From contig CALZBV010000044.1 in the NCBI GenBank assembly GCA_945622055.1, positions 1 to 14,146 on the forward strand: a DNA stretch of 14,146 bases, in the 5' to 3' direction. A model generated the notes under the pieces. That model did not search any database, was not told the origin of the DNA, and worked only from the letters and a program-made list of their open reading frames with translations. Source of the stretch: an uncultured Clostridia bacterium. GTDB lineage: Bacteria > Bacillota > Clostridia > Lachnospirales > Lachnospiraceae. A program made the position numbers and the translations under genes. Shown one piece after another: positions 1 through 8,200 of the stretch (its first letter is position 1; the number at the start of each line of letters is the position of its first letter).

Positions 1-937
1 ACACAAGCATTGCAATACTTCCGATGGCACCAAGTACCATCTCCAGCATCCGGGACGTCTCCTTCAACGGTTCGAGGTACTGCATTTCACTATACGTTGC
101 ATAGCCCAGTGCTTTTATGTCATCCTGCACCTTTGTGACATTATTGATATTGTCCACATTAATCTGGATTTCCTCGTAGGTTTCAATCGAGCTCATGGCA
201 CGCTTACGGTCCTCAACCGTAAGTGTATTCGCGTATTTCTGCCAGATTTCGCGGAAATAGTTGATGTCCATATAAATGTTCTGCGCATATTCCCAGTTAT
301 CCGTTTCTTCCATTACAGCACGGTTTTTCATTTCCAGCTTAAATTCCTTTTTACGCGGATGTACCTGATATTCCTGAAATTTCAGGGTTACACTGTCTGT
401 TTCCGGGTCAAGGTTCGTTTCCTTCCATTCGCGTCCATTGCTGTAATAAAAGTAATCCAGACTCTGATACCCCAGAACAAACACATCCCGCGAGCTCTCC
501 GTCGGATAAGAACCATATGTCAGTGCCGGAAACCCGAAGGCCTCAAACACGGAACTGTCCATAGCATAAATGGTAGCTCCCTTCTCATATTTTCCGCTCT
601 TCAGCTGTGCCCACTTCTGGATAACAGGAGAAACTGCCTTTACATGCTCCACTCCCTTTAACAGCTCCACAACCGAATCATCGAGCTTTTGTTCCTTGGA
701 ATCCACATAGTTTCCGTCCTCATCAAAAATCGCACCATATTTCTGTACCCGGATGACCGTCATGCTTCCATTCTGCATAATCGACTGATCGAAGCTCTGG
801 TTTACCCCGATACCAATAGATACCATGACAACAATGGAAATCGTACCGATAATCACACCGATAACCGTCAGTGCGGTTCTGGCCTTTCGCCGGAACAGAT
901 TACGAAACGCCAGCTTCAGCAAATCACTAATCCTCAT
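1..937 (-). CDS. MacB/FtsX-type ABC transporter permease (partial, 3' end outside window)
   Basis: Reading from ATG at 937, the frame stays open for 312 codons to the window edge, so the C-terminal part is missing. The product starts with a basic cytoplasmic segment (MRISDLLKLAFRNLFRRKAR), followed by a membrane helix at about residues 21-44 and a long extracytoplasmic region of about 250 residues. A second helix begins near residue 302 (LGAIGSIAMLV). This is the layout of MacB permeases: a MacB_PCD-like core, then an FtsX domain with three helices, of which only the beginning of the first is in view. The start codon lies 11 bp inside the preceding 100-residue gene, which suggests translational coupling. 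With the ATPase gene upstream in the same operon it should form a membrane complex that exports, or mechanically works on, cell-envelope substrates. The substrate cannot be read from the sequence. Confidence 0.88.
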   Translation of the reverse strand, partial: MRISDLLKLAFRNLFRRKARTALTVIGVIIGTISIVVMVSIGIGVNQSFDQSIMQNGSMTVIRVQKYGAIFDEDGNYVDSKEQKLDDSVVELLKGVEHVKAVSPVIQKWAQLKSGKYEKGATIYAMDSSVFEAFGFPALTYGSYPTESSRDVFVLGYQSLDYFYYSNGREWKETNLDPETDSVTLKFQEYQVHPRKKEFKLEMKNRAVMEETDNWEYAQNIYMDINYFREIWQKYANTLTVEDRKRAMSSIETYEEIQINVDNINNVTKVQDDIKALGYATYSEMQYLEPLKETSRMLEMVLGAIGSIAMLV

Positions 938-1229
938 ACAGACCAATTCCTTTTTTAATTTTCTTCTTTGCAAGAAGAAGTCCACAAACTATACCAAGTG
1001 CAAGTGCCAATGCACCGGTTCCGCAAAGAAACGGTACCGAGCTCATCAGACGATCCGTAACCGGTATCTCCGTTCCGGCAATCCCGTTCATCGAAGGATC
1101 ATTGATTGCCATCTCTTTTCCATCCATATTCCAGTTTCCACCCAGGTCAACGCTGCTATCTCCCGGCATGATTTCCATATCCTCAACCGCTTCCGTCTGT
1201 ATTGCCATAACTTCCTTTTCTTCCATCAT
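927..1229 (-). CDS. small single-helix membrane protein in ABC cassette
   Basis: This 100-residue protein has an acidic, Met-rich N-terminal part (about residues 1-60), one hydrophobic helix at about residues 64-87, and a basic tail (AKKKIKK). By the positive-inside rule the tail is cytoplasmic and the acidic part is outside, although no signal peptide is visible. Two adjacent ATG codons are possible starts (1229 and 1226). The GAAAGGG motif upstream fits the second slightly better. The gene lies 17 bp after the stop of the repeat-domain protein and its TAG stop overlaps the permease start by 11 bp, so it is clearly a member of the operon. I do not recognise a named family. The position between adaptor-like protein and permease, and a C-terminal design like that of the larger neighbour (acidic outside, helix, Lys cluster), suggest an accessory subunit of the same complex. 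Confidence 0.72.
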   Translation of the reverse strand: MMEEKEVMAIQTEAVEDMEIMPGDSSVDLGGNWNMDGKEMAINDPSMNGIAGTEIPVTDRLMSSVPFLCGTGALALALGIVCGLLLAKKKIKKGIGLYED

Positions 1230-1246
1230 CTCACCCTTTCTTTCCT

Positions 1247-3382
1247 CTATTCCTCATTCTCATGCTTCTTTTTGTATATAGCCACCCGGATTGCCTTTGC
1301 GCCAAACAGTCCGGTCAAAAACAACACGACGATACCTGCACAATAACTCCAGAACGGAATCATCGGTTTTACGGTATCATTATCCGCCGGAATAACCGGA
1401 TCATCCGGAAACTCATTCGGAACCGGCTCCATTCCACCATTGTTTCCCGGCTCCTGGACAAATGCATTTAACTCCTTCTCAAAGGTCACTTCATCTCCGT
1501 TGCTGTCTTCCATGTGGATGACAAGCGTACCCTTTGCATCACCTGAAACGAGTGGAAGCACATCTATCTCGACAAAATCCGGGGCACCGGCCTGAAGCAT
1601 ACCATAGTAATAGGAGCTTCCGTTCGCAATAGCAAAATCACCCTCAAGCGTAAAATAAACGTTGTTCAGCATGGATTTACCCATGTTATAAATCGAAAAG
1701 GAAAGCTGCGTTGTCTGCCCTGACACCGGCATCATCCATCCGCCTAACATCATGCTCTCTACGGACACTCGAAGGTTTTCCTTTACCAGTATCATCTTTG
1801 TCTCCGTCACAGACACGCCATTCTGGGTCTCTGTCTGACTCATTCCGTCATATTCGTACTCCATAAGGATATTCACCGGATAGCTTCCGGTAGTTGCTGC
1901 CGCACTCGCCTTTAAATTAATTGTAATATCAGAGCTCTGTCCCGGCTTGATTTCCGATACGAAAAAGCTGTTGGAGCCCTTTGTAACAGAAAACACCTCA
2001 CTTGTTACAGTTACCTTGATATTTTTAGCGGAGACATCGCTGTGGGTGTTGTAAACCTTAAACGTGAAATTGAAGGATTCACCGGTCTTTATATCCTCTT
2101 CCCCGGTACCAAACTCGGAAACCATAAGCTTTGGTCTGCTGTTTCCAAGAGCTTCCTCCCTGCTCTGGATTCCAAGCACATGAAGGCTTACCTTTTCGGC
2201 GGTCTGCTGTCCGTTTCCGTCCACATACTCACAGGTAACATCCAAAACGCCAAGCCCGTCTTCCATGTTCTTGCCTACCATTACATTCATAGACACAGTC
2301 TTTTTCTGACCGGCTGCAATCGTTCCTATGTACTGGTACGGGTCAGCACTAACCGGCTCAAATCCGACGTTCGGCGTATAGCCGGCAAAAAGCTTTGCTG
2401 CCGTATAATCCCTCTCACCGGTGTTTTGCAGATCAAAGGTCATGGTCACTATTTCGCCTGCCTTTGGTTTATCCGGGTACTGCTTCACATTGCTTACCAG
2501 AAGATTTCCGTTTTGAATCGGCTTCTGTTCTTCCTGCTTTGGAATATCCAGCTCTAAGAAAATCACATTGTTTGCGTCAGCAGACAGGCTCTGTCCATCA
2601 CTGTCCTTATAATCAATGCTGATTGGAAGCCTTACAATACGCTCCGTTGCCGAAGCCAATACCTTTACCTTAAGAGAAACGGTTTTCTTTTCCCCGGAAC
2701 CAAGCTCACCGAGCTTCTTCGTATAGTCTGTATACAGCGGGAGCAGGTCTCCCCCTGCATAATTTGCATATACACTGACATTTTTTGCGGTAAGCTTTCC
2801 GCTGTTTTCCACAGAAAATGTAATATCAATGCTGTTGCCCGGCTTCGGTTCCCCAATAATCTTCAGGTTACTGATTGCAAGCTCCGCCGGAGCAATTTCC
2901 TCCGAAATAACTGCCGTTACCGTAAGGTCCTTGGAGAAATTCTCCTCATATCCATCCATCGCTGAAAACATCAGATCCTCATAGCTGAGTACAAACTTAT
3001 ACTTACCGATTTTCGCGGTCTCCTTTGTTTTCACTGTAAAGCGCAGACGGGTATCCCCACTGTAGCCAATGCCACTGTAATTCTCCTGCTCAACACCATT
3101 AATGATTGAAACTACTTTTACCTTTCCAACCTCAAACGGCGCCTCCTCCGGTACCGCAACCGTAAAGGCTGCCTTTCCGACCGGCTGGATAACTGCATTG
3201 ACCGGAATTTCCACAACGGTTTCTTTTCCCGGTGTCAACGTAAACTCGGTCATTTTCTCATCTGAAATCTCCAAATTTGCTCTTACCTGTGCAGCCTCTG
3301 CAAGCAAAGGTGCAACCGGAGCTGTCACGCTTCCGAACACGACAGCCGCAGCTGTCATAACTGCCATAATACTCTTCCTCAT
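1247..3382 (-). CDS. secreted, membrane-anchored CARDB/NEW3-like repeat protein (COG1361-type)
   Basis: This 711-residue protein starts with a signal peptide (MRKSIMAVMTAAAVVFGSVT, cleavage near residue 30). It then carries an N-terminal beta-rich domain (about 30-165) and four immunoglobulin-like modules at about 167-280, 292-404, 417-535 and 536-640. The modules share the pattern 'L.VS..K....KPG....TF...NTG...A.N..V', typical of CARDB/NEW3 domains in proteins labelled COG1361 (S-layer-like). A Pro/Asp/Asn-rich linker (641-674) leads to a membrane helix (676-698) and a KKK tail. I chose ATG 3382 over an upstream ATG at 3427 because it starts the signal peptide and has AGAAAGGA 9 bases upstream, while the longer form adds a charged stretch. 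The start is 4 bp after the ATPase stop. Inference: it is the extracytoplasmic adaptor of the ABC complex, taking the place that a MacA-type adaptor has elsewhere. Confidence 0.82.
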   Translation of the reverse strand: MRKSIMAVMTAAAVVFGSVTAPVAPLLAEAAQVRANLEISDEKMTEFTLTPGKETVVEIPVNAVIQPVGKAAFTVAVPEEAPFEVGKVKVVSIINGVEQENYSGIGYSGDTRLRFTVKTKETAKIGKYKFVLSYEDLMFSAMDGYEENFSKDLTVTAVISEEIAPAELAISNLKIIGEPKPGNSIDITFSVENSGKLTAKNVSVYANYAGGDLLPLYTDYTKKLGELGSGEKKTVSLKVKVLASATERIVRLPISIDYKDSDGQSLSADANNVIFLELDIPKQEEQKPIQNGNLLVSNVKQYPDKPKAGEIVTMTFDLQNTGERDYTAAKLFAGYTPNVGFEPVSADPYQYIGTIAAGQKKTVSMNVMVGKNMEDGLGVLDVTCEYVDGNGQQTAEKVSLHVLGIQSREEALGNSRPKLMVSEFGTGEEDIKTGESFNFTFKVYNTHSDVSAKNIKVTVTSEVFSVTKGSNSFFVSEIKPGQSSDITINLKASAAATTGSYPVNILMEYEYDGMSQTETQNGVSVTETKMILVKENLRVSVESMMLGGWMMPVSGQTTQLSFSIYNMGKSMLNNVYFTLEGDFAIANGSSYYYGMLQAGAPDFVEIDVLPLVSGDAKGTLVIHMEDSNGDEVTFEKELNAFVQEPGNNGGMEPVPNEFPDDPVIPADNDTVKPMIPFWSYCAGIVVLFLTGLFGAKAIRVAIYKKKHENEE

Positions 3383-3386
3383 GGTT

Positions 3387-4340
3387 CTATTCCTTTCTTC
3401 TTCTACTCTTCGGGCGGTCAATTGCATCCCAATGCTCCTGTTCCGGCTGTTCTGTTTCCGTAGTCTCCGCTGCCTGCGGTTCTTCCTCCACTGCTGTTTC
3501 CGTAGTCTCCGTTGCCTGCGGTTCTTCCTCTACTGCTGTTTTCTCAGTCGCCTTTGGTACTCCGGTCTCGCCACCGCGCTCTAAAAGAATCTGTTTTGAA
3601 ATACTCTGCAGCTGTGCTGCCATATCCTCCTCCTGATTGTGCTCCGTCACATCAATGCTCTGAATCTTTCCATCCAGAATATGTATGATTTTATCCGCAT
3701 ACGCAGCAAGGCTCCGGTCATGCGTTACCATGACAATCGTCTGGTTATTATCCCGTGCCATCTGCTTAATCAGCTCCATTACCTCAATGGTAGTCTTTGT
3801 ATCCAGATTTCCGGTCGGCTCATCCGCAAACACAATCTCCGGCTTCGCCACAAAGGCTCTTGCAATACCGACACGCTGCTGCTGACCACCACTCATTTCC
3901 TTCGGCCGGTGCGACAGGCGGTTGGCAAGTCCAACCTTGCACAAAATATCCTTTGCAAGCTTCCGCCGTTTTTTCAGACGTACCCGCTTAAATACGAGCG
4001 GAAATTCCACATTTTCCAGTGCCGTCATCGAATTAATCAGATTATAGGACTGAAACACAAAGCCCAGATATTTCTGTCGGAACCGTGCCAGCTGATTTTC
4101 ATTCATCTTTGGAATGTTTTTTCCTTTGATTATGATTTTTCCCGAGGTGGTCCTTTCAATCCCTGCCATCAGGTTCAGTAATGTGGATTTACCTGAACCC
4201 GAGGTTCCGAGAAGACAACAGAACTCTCCTTTGTAGATTGTAAAGCTCACGTCATCCACCGCGTGGATTTTTTCATTTCCCATCCGGTAGGTTTTTTTCA
4301 CATGAACCAGTTCAATAATCTTTTCCGGTTCTTTTTCCAT
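3387..4340 (-). CDS. ABC transporter ATP-binding protein, MacB/LolD type, with repeat-bearing tail
   Basis: This 317-residue protein has all ABC ATPase motifs: Walker A GTSGSGKST (45-53), Q-loop VFQSYN (Gln97), signature MSGGQQQR (149-156), Walker B IVFADEP (169-175) with Glu174, D-loop NLD, and H-loop His207. The sequence around these motifs is of the MacB/LolD/FtsE kind, which works with FtsX-like permeases. After about residue 235 there is a tail of roughly 80 residues that the family normally lacks. It is rich in Glu, Thr and Ala, has two copies of a 14-residue unit (AVEEEPQA.ETTET), and ends in a basic SRRRKE. Translation most likely begins at ATG 4340, since the nucleotide-binding fold starts right after it and AGGAGG lies 12 bases upstream. 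An ATG at 4415 in the same frame would add 25 basic residues. First gene of the four-gene operon. Confidence 0.92.
   Translation of the reverse strand: MEKEPEKIIELVHVKKTYRMGNEKIHAVDDVSFTIYKGEFCCLLGTSGSGKSTLLNLMAGIERTTSGKIIIKGKNIPKMNENQLARFRQKYLGFVFQSYNLINSMTALENVEFPLVFKRVRLKKRRKLAKDILCKVGLANRLSHRPKEMSGGQQQRVGIARAFVAKPEIVFADEPTGNLDTKTTIEVMELIKQMARDNNQTIVMVTHDRSLAAYADKIIHILDGKIQSIDVTEHNQEEDMAAQLQSISKQILLERGGETGVPKATEKTAVEEEPQATETTETAVEEEPQAAETTETEQPEQEHWDAIDRPKSRRRKE
3452..3535. repeat. two-copy 42-bp tandem repeat inside the ATPase gene
   Basis: Two direct copies of a 42-bp unit lie end to end (3452-3493 and 3494-3535) and differ at two positions. The start of a third, degenerate copy follows (ctgtttt at 3536). 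The period is a multiple of three and keeps the frame. It encodes the Glu/Thr-rich 14-residue unit of the ATPase tail. Near identity points to recent duplication or slippage, and copy number may vary among strains. Confidence 0.85.
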
Positions 4341-4487
4341 GAAACCCCGCTTCCTCCTCTTTTCCCTTATTCTTTTCAGCAAAACTCCTTTTTGCATTCT
4401 ACTTAATACTAGCACACCCCTGTAAAAATAAGTAGATAGAATTTCTTAAAATTTTCTTTATATTTCGCGTTTTGTTGACTATTTTTC

Positions 4488-4516
4488 TTGATTTTATCCA
4501 AATATTTATGTATAAT
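4488..4516 (+). promoter_or_regulatory. probable sigma-A promoter for the kinase-like gene
   Basis: TTGATT (4488-4493) and a perfect TATAAT (4511-4516) are separated by 17 bases in an AT-rich stretch, with the gene start about 60 bases downstream. A TTGACT at 4475 lies 30 bases from the -10 box and is too distant to serve it. No clear promoter was found for the divergent ABC operon in the same intergenic region; a weak TGCTAGTAT motif on the minus strand at about 4407-4415 is the best candidate. Confidence 0.7.
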
Positions 4517-4578
4517 ATAAGAAAAGAAACATAGTCTGTAGTACCGTTTCATCGTATTTTTCCTGAAGGAGGGATTCT

Positions 4579-5190
4579 ATGAATAAGATTATAACCATCA
4601 GCAGACAGTATGGCAGCGGCGGACGCGAAATTGGTTCCAAGCTTGCCGCCAAACTCGGAATTCCGTTCTACGACAATTAGATCATTACCCGGGCAGCAAA
4701 GGAAAGCGGCTTTGCAGAAGCCGCCTTTGAAAATGCAGAAAAAAAGGCAACCAACAGCCTTTTGTATTCCATTGCCATGGGAATGAGCGCTTACGGCAAC
4801 CAGGACCTCGGTTTTGCAAATCTTTCCCTGGACGACCGTATCTATCTTGCACAATCCAACGTTATCCGTAAGTTTGCGGACGAAGGTCCATGTATCATTA
4901 TCGGTCGTTGTGCTGACTACATATTAAAGGACTACCCAAACGTTGTGCATCTTTTCATTCACGCCAACCCTCAGTTCCGAATGGAGCGTGCCATAGCACT
5001 GGATGGTGTCGACAGAGCCCGGGCTGCGGAAGTTGTCTTAAAAACGGACAAACGCCGCGCGAATTACTACAACTACCATTCCGGTGAAAAATGGGGCTTG
5101 GCAACCAACTACCACCTCTCGATTGATAGCAGCTTTCTTGGCATCGACCATGCAGTAGACAGCATTTACGCATTTCTGACAACACTGTAG
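4579..5190 (+). pseudogene. cytidylate-kinase-like gene interrupted by one in-frame TAG
   Basis: From ATG 4579 (AAGGAGG six bases upstream) the frame encodes an N-terminal P-loop segment ITISRQYGSGGREIG typical of the cytidylate-kinase-like family (AAK/PF13189-type), then FYDN and a TAG stop at 4678-4680, codon 34. The same frame continues without another stop to 5190, giving 203 codons in total, the usual family length, with the familiar blocks AAKESGF, CIIIGRCADYIL, VVHLFIHA and DKRRANYYNYHSGEKWG. Related proteins usually have Glu (FYDKE.I) at this point, so GAG to TAG by one change is the simplest origin. Restart at ATG 4762 would lack the P-loop and probably be inactive. Promoter and ribosome binding site look intact, so decay is recent, or the base is a sequencing error. 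General TAG reassignment is unlikely, because several neighbouring genes end in TAG at the expected place. Confidence 0.8.
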
Positions 5191-5212
5191 GATATTTTTT
5201 CATAAGCACGGT

Positions 5213-5247
5213 TAAGGCATAGAACCTGAGAATGGTTCTATGCCTTA
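5213..5247. terminator. bidirectional hairpin terminator between convergent genes
   Basis: A perfect 14-bp inverted repeat (TAAGGCATAGAACC, 7-base loop, GGTTCTATGCCTTA) lies between the convergent kinase-like gene and the GGDEF-EAL gene. The stop codon of the latter (5238-5240) is inside the right arm. U-tracts are weak: TTATTATAG follows on the plus strand, and there is no T run on the minus strand. The symmetry and position support shared termination, but efficiency is uncertain. Confidence 0.62.
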
Positions 5248-8200
5248 TTATAGCTTATAATTTCTTTCTTTATGCTGTCAGAAACAGGCCCCGGCTCAAA
5301 AAGAGGACGGTCAACATAATAGCCCTGGATAAGATCTACGCCACATTCAATGACAGTTTTCAGCTCTCCGCTTGTTTCAACTCCCTCCGCAAGTACAATG
5401 ATATTCCTTAGCTTTGCATGGGAAACAAGGTTCCTAATGATATTCTGCCTGCTGATATCACTATCACAACCACTGATAATAGAACGGTCAATCTTAACCA
5501 GATCCGGGTTCAGGGTGATAAGGGCATATTCGCTGTTATAGCCGCATCCAAAATCGTCAAGGGCTATCATCGCATTCATATTTTTTACCAGCTTTCGCTT
5601 TTCCTCCAAATATTCCTCGTTTGCCTGCTCACTCTCAAGCAGTTCCAGTACTATCTTGTCAAGGAAATCCCCGTTTTCCGTCTTAAACCACTCAAGGTCT
5701 TCACTCTTCACTCTACAGTTAGAGAGAGAATTTACAAATATTCTTGCATTTTTGTCCACGATTTCCGCCTCACGCAGTCTGCGAAAGCTTTTGAGTGCAG
5801 TATGCCACGTAAGCCGCTCAACCTCATAAAGCTTTGCACTCGTTCTGGCTATACGGATAAATTCAAGCGGAGATGCAAAAAGCTCCGACTGAGGACGCAT
5901 CAGGGCTTCATAACCGAAGACCTCACCCGTTTTTGCAGAAATAATACTCTGAAACGCAAACTTCACACGTTCCTCTTCGATTATCCCGTTCATCTCCTCC
6001 ACTCCCGTAATAAGAATGGAGTCCTTGTTATAGAGACTTCGGTCAAACTCTGCAATCCTGCCCTTCGTGGAATGTTTGATGGTGTACATGGCAAAATCTG
6101 CATATTTGATGAGCGTCTCATAGGAATCCGAATCATCCGGATACCATGAAACACCCCCACTGACTCTCAGCCTGATGTGAGTACCGTCCGCAAGAACGCA
6201 GTAGCTTTCGTTCATTTTTTCCCGGACCAGACTGATTATCTCCCGTATTTCATCCTTGCTGTCATAGCCATAAAGACATATATTAAATTCATCTCCCGAA
6301 AGCCTTGAAACAATGCCCCCATAATCACGGAAAAGTTTGAAAACATTGGCAGCAGTCTTTATGTAATCATCACCGAAATCGTGACCGTAGGTATCATTCA
6401 CATACTTAAGATTATCCATATCCCACATGATAAAGGCAGCAGTCTTCAGCTGTTTTGGATTTGCAAACAGACTGACCACCCGGTTGAAGTATGCCCGCCT
6501 GTTAAGAAGTCCTGTGGTAACATCATAATCGCGCTCGTACTCGATTTTTCTTTTCTCGATTACACTGCCCGTAACGTCCATAACAAGTCCGATTACATTG
6601 TCTGCACCCGACATTATCCTTACTCTGAACCATTTGTTCAGTGAAGTACTGTAAAATTCGGTTGCCTCAGGCTGACTACGGTCCTCACGGTTCTTTGAGA
6701 TAAAGCCGCTTGTCCTAAGAGTACCGCTGTCGTCTATCCCGTTAATAATCTTCCAAAATTCATCCACTCCCACCACCGTATCCTCAACCGGCAGGGAATC
6801 GGTATTTAGCAGCTTTATGAGGCTTTCCCCCATAAAAACAGTATTTTCACGGAACTCATACAGGAACACGCCAATGCCCATATCCGCCATGCTGATTATC
6901 TTTGATACTCTTGAGGACTGTTCCCTGACTGCTATCTGAAGCTCAGTAATGGAGCCTGAAAGCCTGTCTATCTCGGTAATCCCCGAGGAGGCAAAGCTGA
7001 TGATTCCACTGTCATCTTTTTTCTCGTCCAGCAGCGCTGCAATTTTTGTAACAGGGGTTGTTATGCGCCTGCTTATGATAACTGCAAAGATCAGGCTGAA
7101 TACTACGGATATTGCCGTTGATAAGAGCAGCATCGAGATGATCGTGTTGTAAATGCTCAGTATCTTATCTCTGTCCGCAACGGAAATCAGTGCCCACTTT
7201 TCCCTGATATACGGTGAGCCGGAATTATACAGCCTTATAGGAAGAACACAGCCAATGGAGTCAATGTCCGAACCTGAATTAAAATCATATATCCCCGAGG
7301 CCAGCCTGACTTTTTCACTGATCACGGTGCTCTCGTTCACCAGCCGGCTATAGATTGCACCCGAATGGATGACAGGAGTATATTCCCCGTTTCCATTTTC
7401 ATCTACACCGAGAATATAACAGGCACTTTCGTTAAAAAAGTCATTGGCAGGAATCGTTCCGAGAAAGGTCTTTTCAAGGATTCCCACGCCCAAAACACCG
7501 TAAACTGTTCCGTCAGAGCTTCTGAGAGGAACCGCATATTTCATGCTTGGCTGATAGACCTGATTGATGGTAGAAAATCCGGTCCAGTTTCCCAGGGAAA
7601 GAACAGGTATATCGGGATTATTCCGGGCAGTCTCCATGGTCACGAAAAAGAAGTCCAAATCCTCCTTGTTCATTTTTTCGGGCTCTAAATGAGCCGACCA
7701 GCCGGAATCTAAGGTTATCCCTATGTCCTTGGCTATATCCGAACTGCCGATTTCTACAAGAAGATCGGTATTATTCGTTCTGTCATTCGAAGAAATATCC
7801 AGATCTCTGAGATACAGACCGCTTTTTTTCATCACTCCGTCCTTACAGTACAATTCCCCTGAATCAAGGATGATAAATGCGTCGTTTACGGAACTTCTTC
7901 TCAGGAGCTCCATAAGTCTCTGCGAGGACAGCCGGATAATGTCCTTATTAACCTTCTTATCCGTTGAGATATCCGAGGCCAAACAGCCGTTTTCCTCAAG
8001 ATACGCTTCGGTCATGGAAATAATATCCAATACCGCATCATATAACTGCTCGACATTGTCGTTAAGCATATTCTCGACATAATTTCTCCTGTTTTCGGTC
8101 TTTTCACTGAACATATTGTAGACATATTTTTTTATGTAGGAAAATTCCCCTCCCAGGGCAAGTGTGATAAAAAATACTCCCATCTGAAGCAGAGAAAGCA

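Noticed and set aside
2042..2557. 171-codon open frame on the plus strand, opposite the repeat-domain protein
   Set aside because: It is antisense to a strong coding region and its translation looks like a shadow, without domain pattern or start signals.
3452..3535. CRISPR-like or mobile repeat
   Set aside because: The two units are adjacent without spacers and keep the reading frame; this is a coding tandem repeat.
4475..4480. TTGACT as -35 box for the kinase-like gene
   Set aside because: It lies 30 bases from the TATAAT, too far for sigma-A; TTGATT at 4488 has the right 17-base spacing.
4678..4680. TAG reassigned as a sense codon in this organism
   Set aside because: The permease-cassette genes, the ABC ATPase, the sensor gene and tnpB all end at TAG where their families are expected to end.
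4549..4854. 101-codon minus-strand frame across the kinase-like gene
   Set aside because: It is explained by the conserved kinase-like frame on the plus strand; the minus-strand product has no family resemblance.
5418..6149. 243-codon open frame on the plus strand, opposite the sensor gene
   Set aside because: It lies wholly within a confidently assigned coding region on the other strand, has no ribosome binding site of note, and its product shows no recognisable motif.
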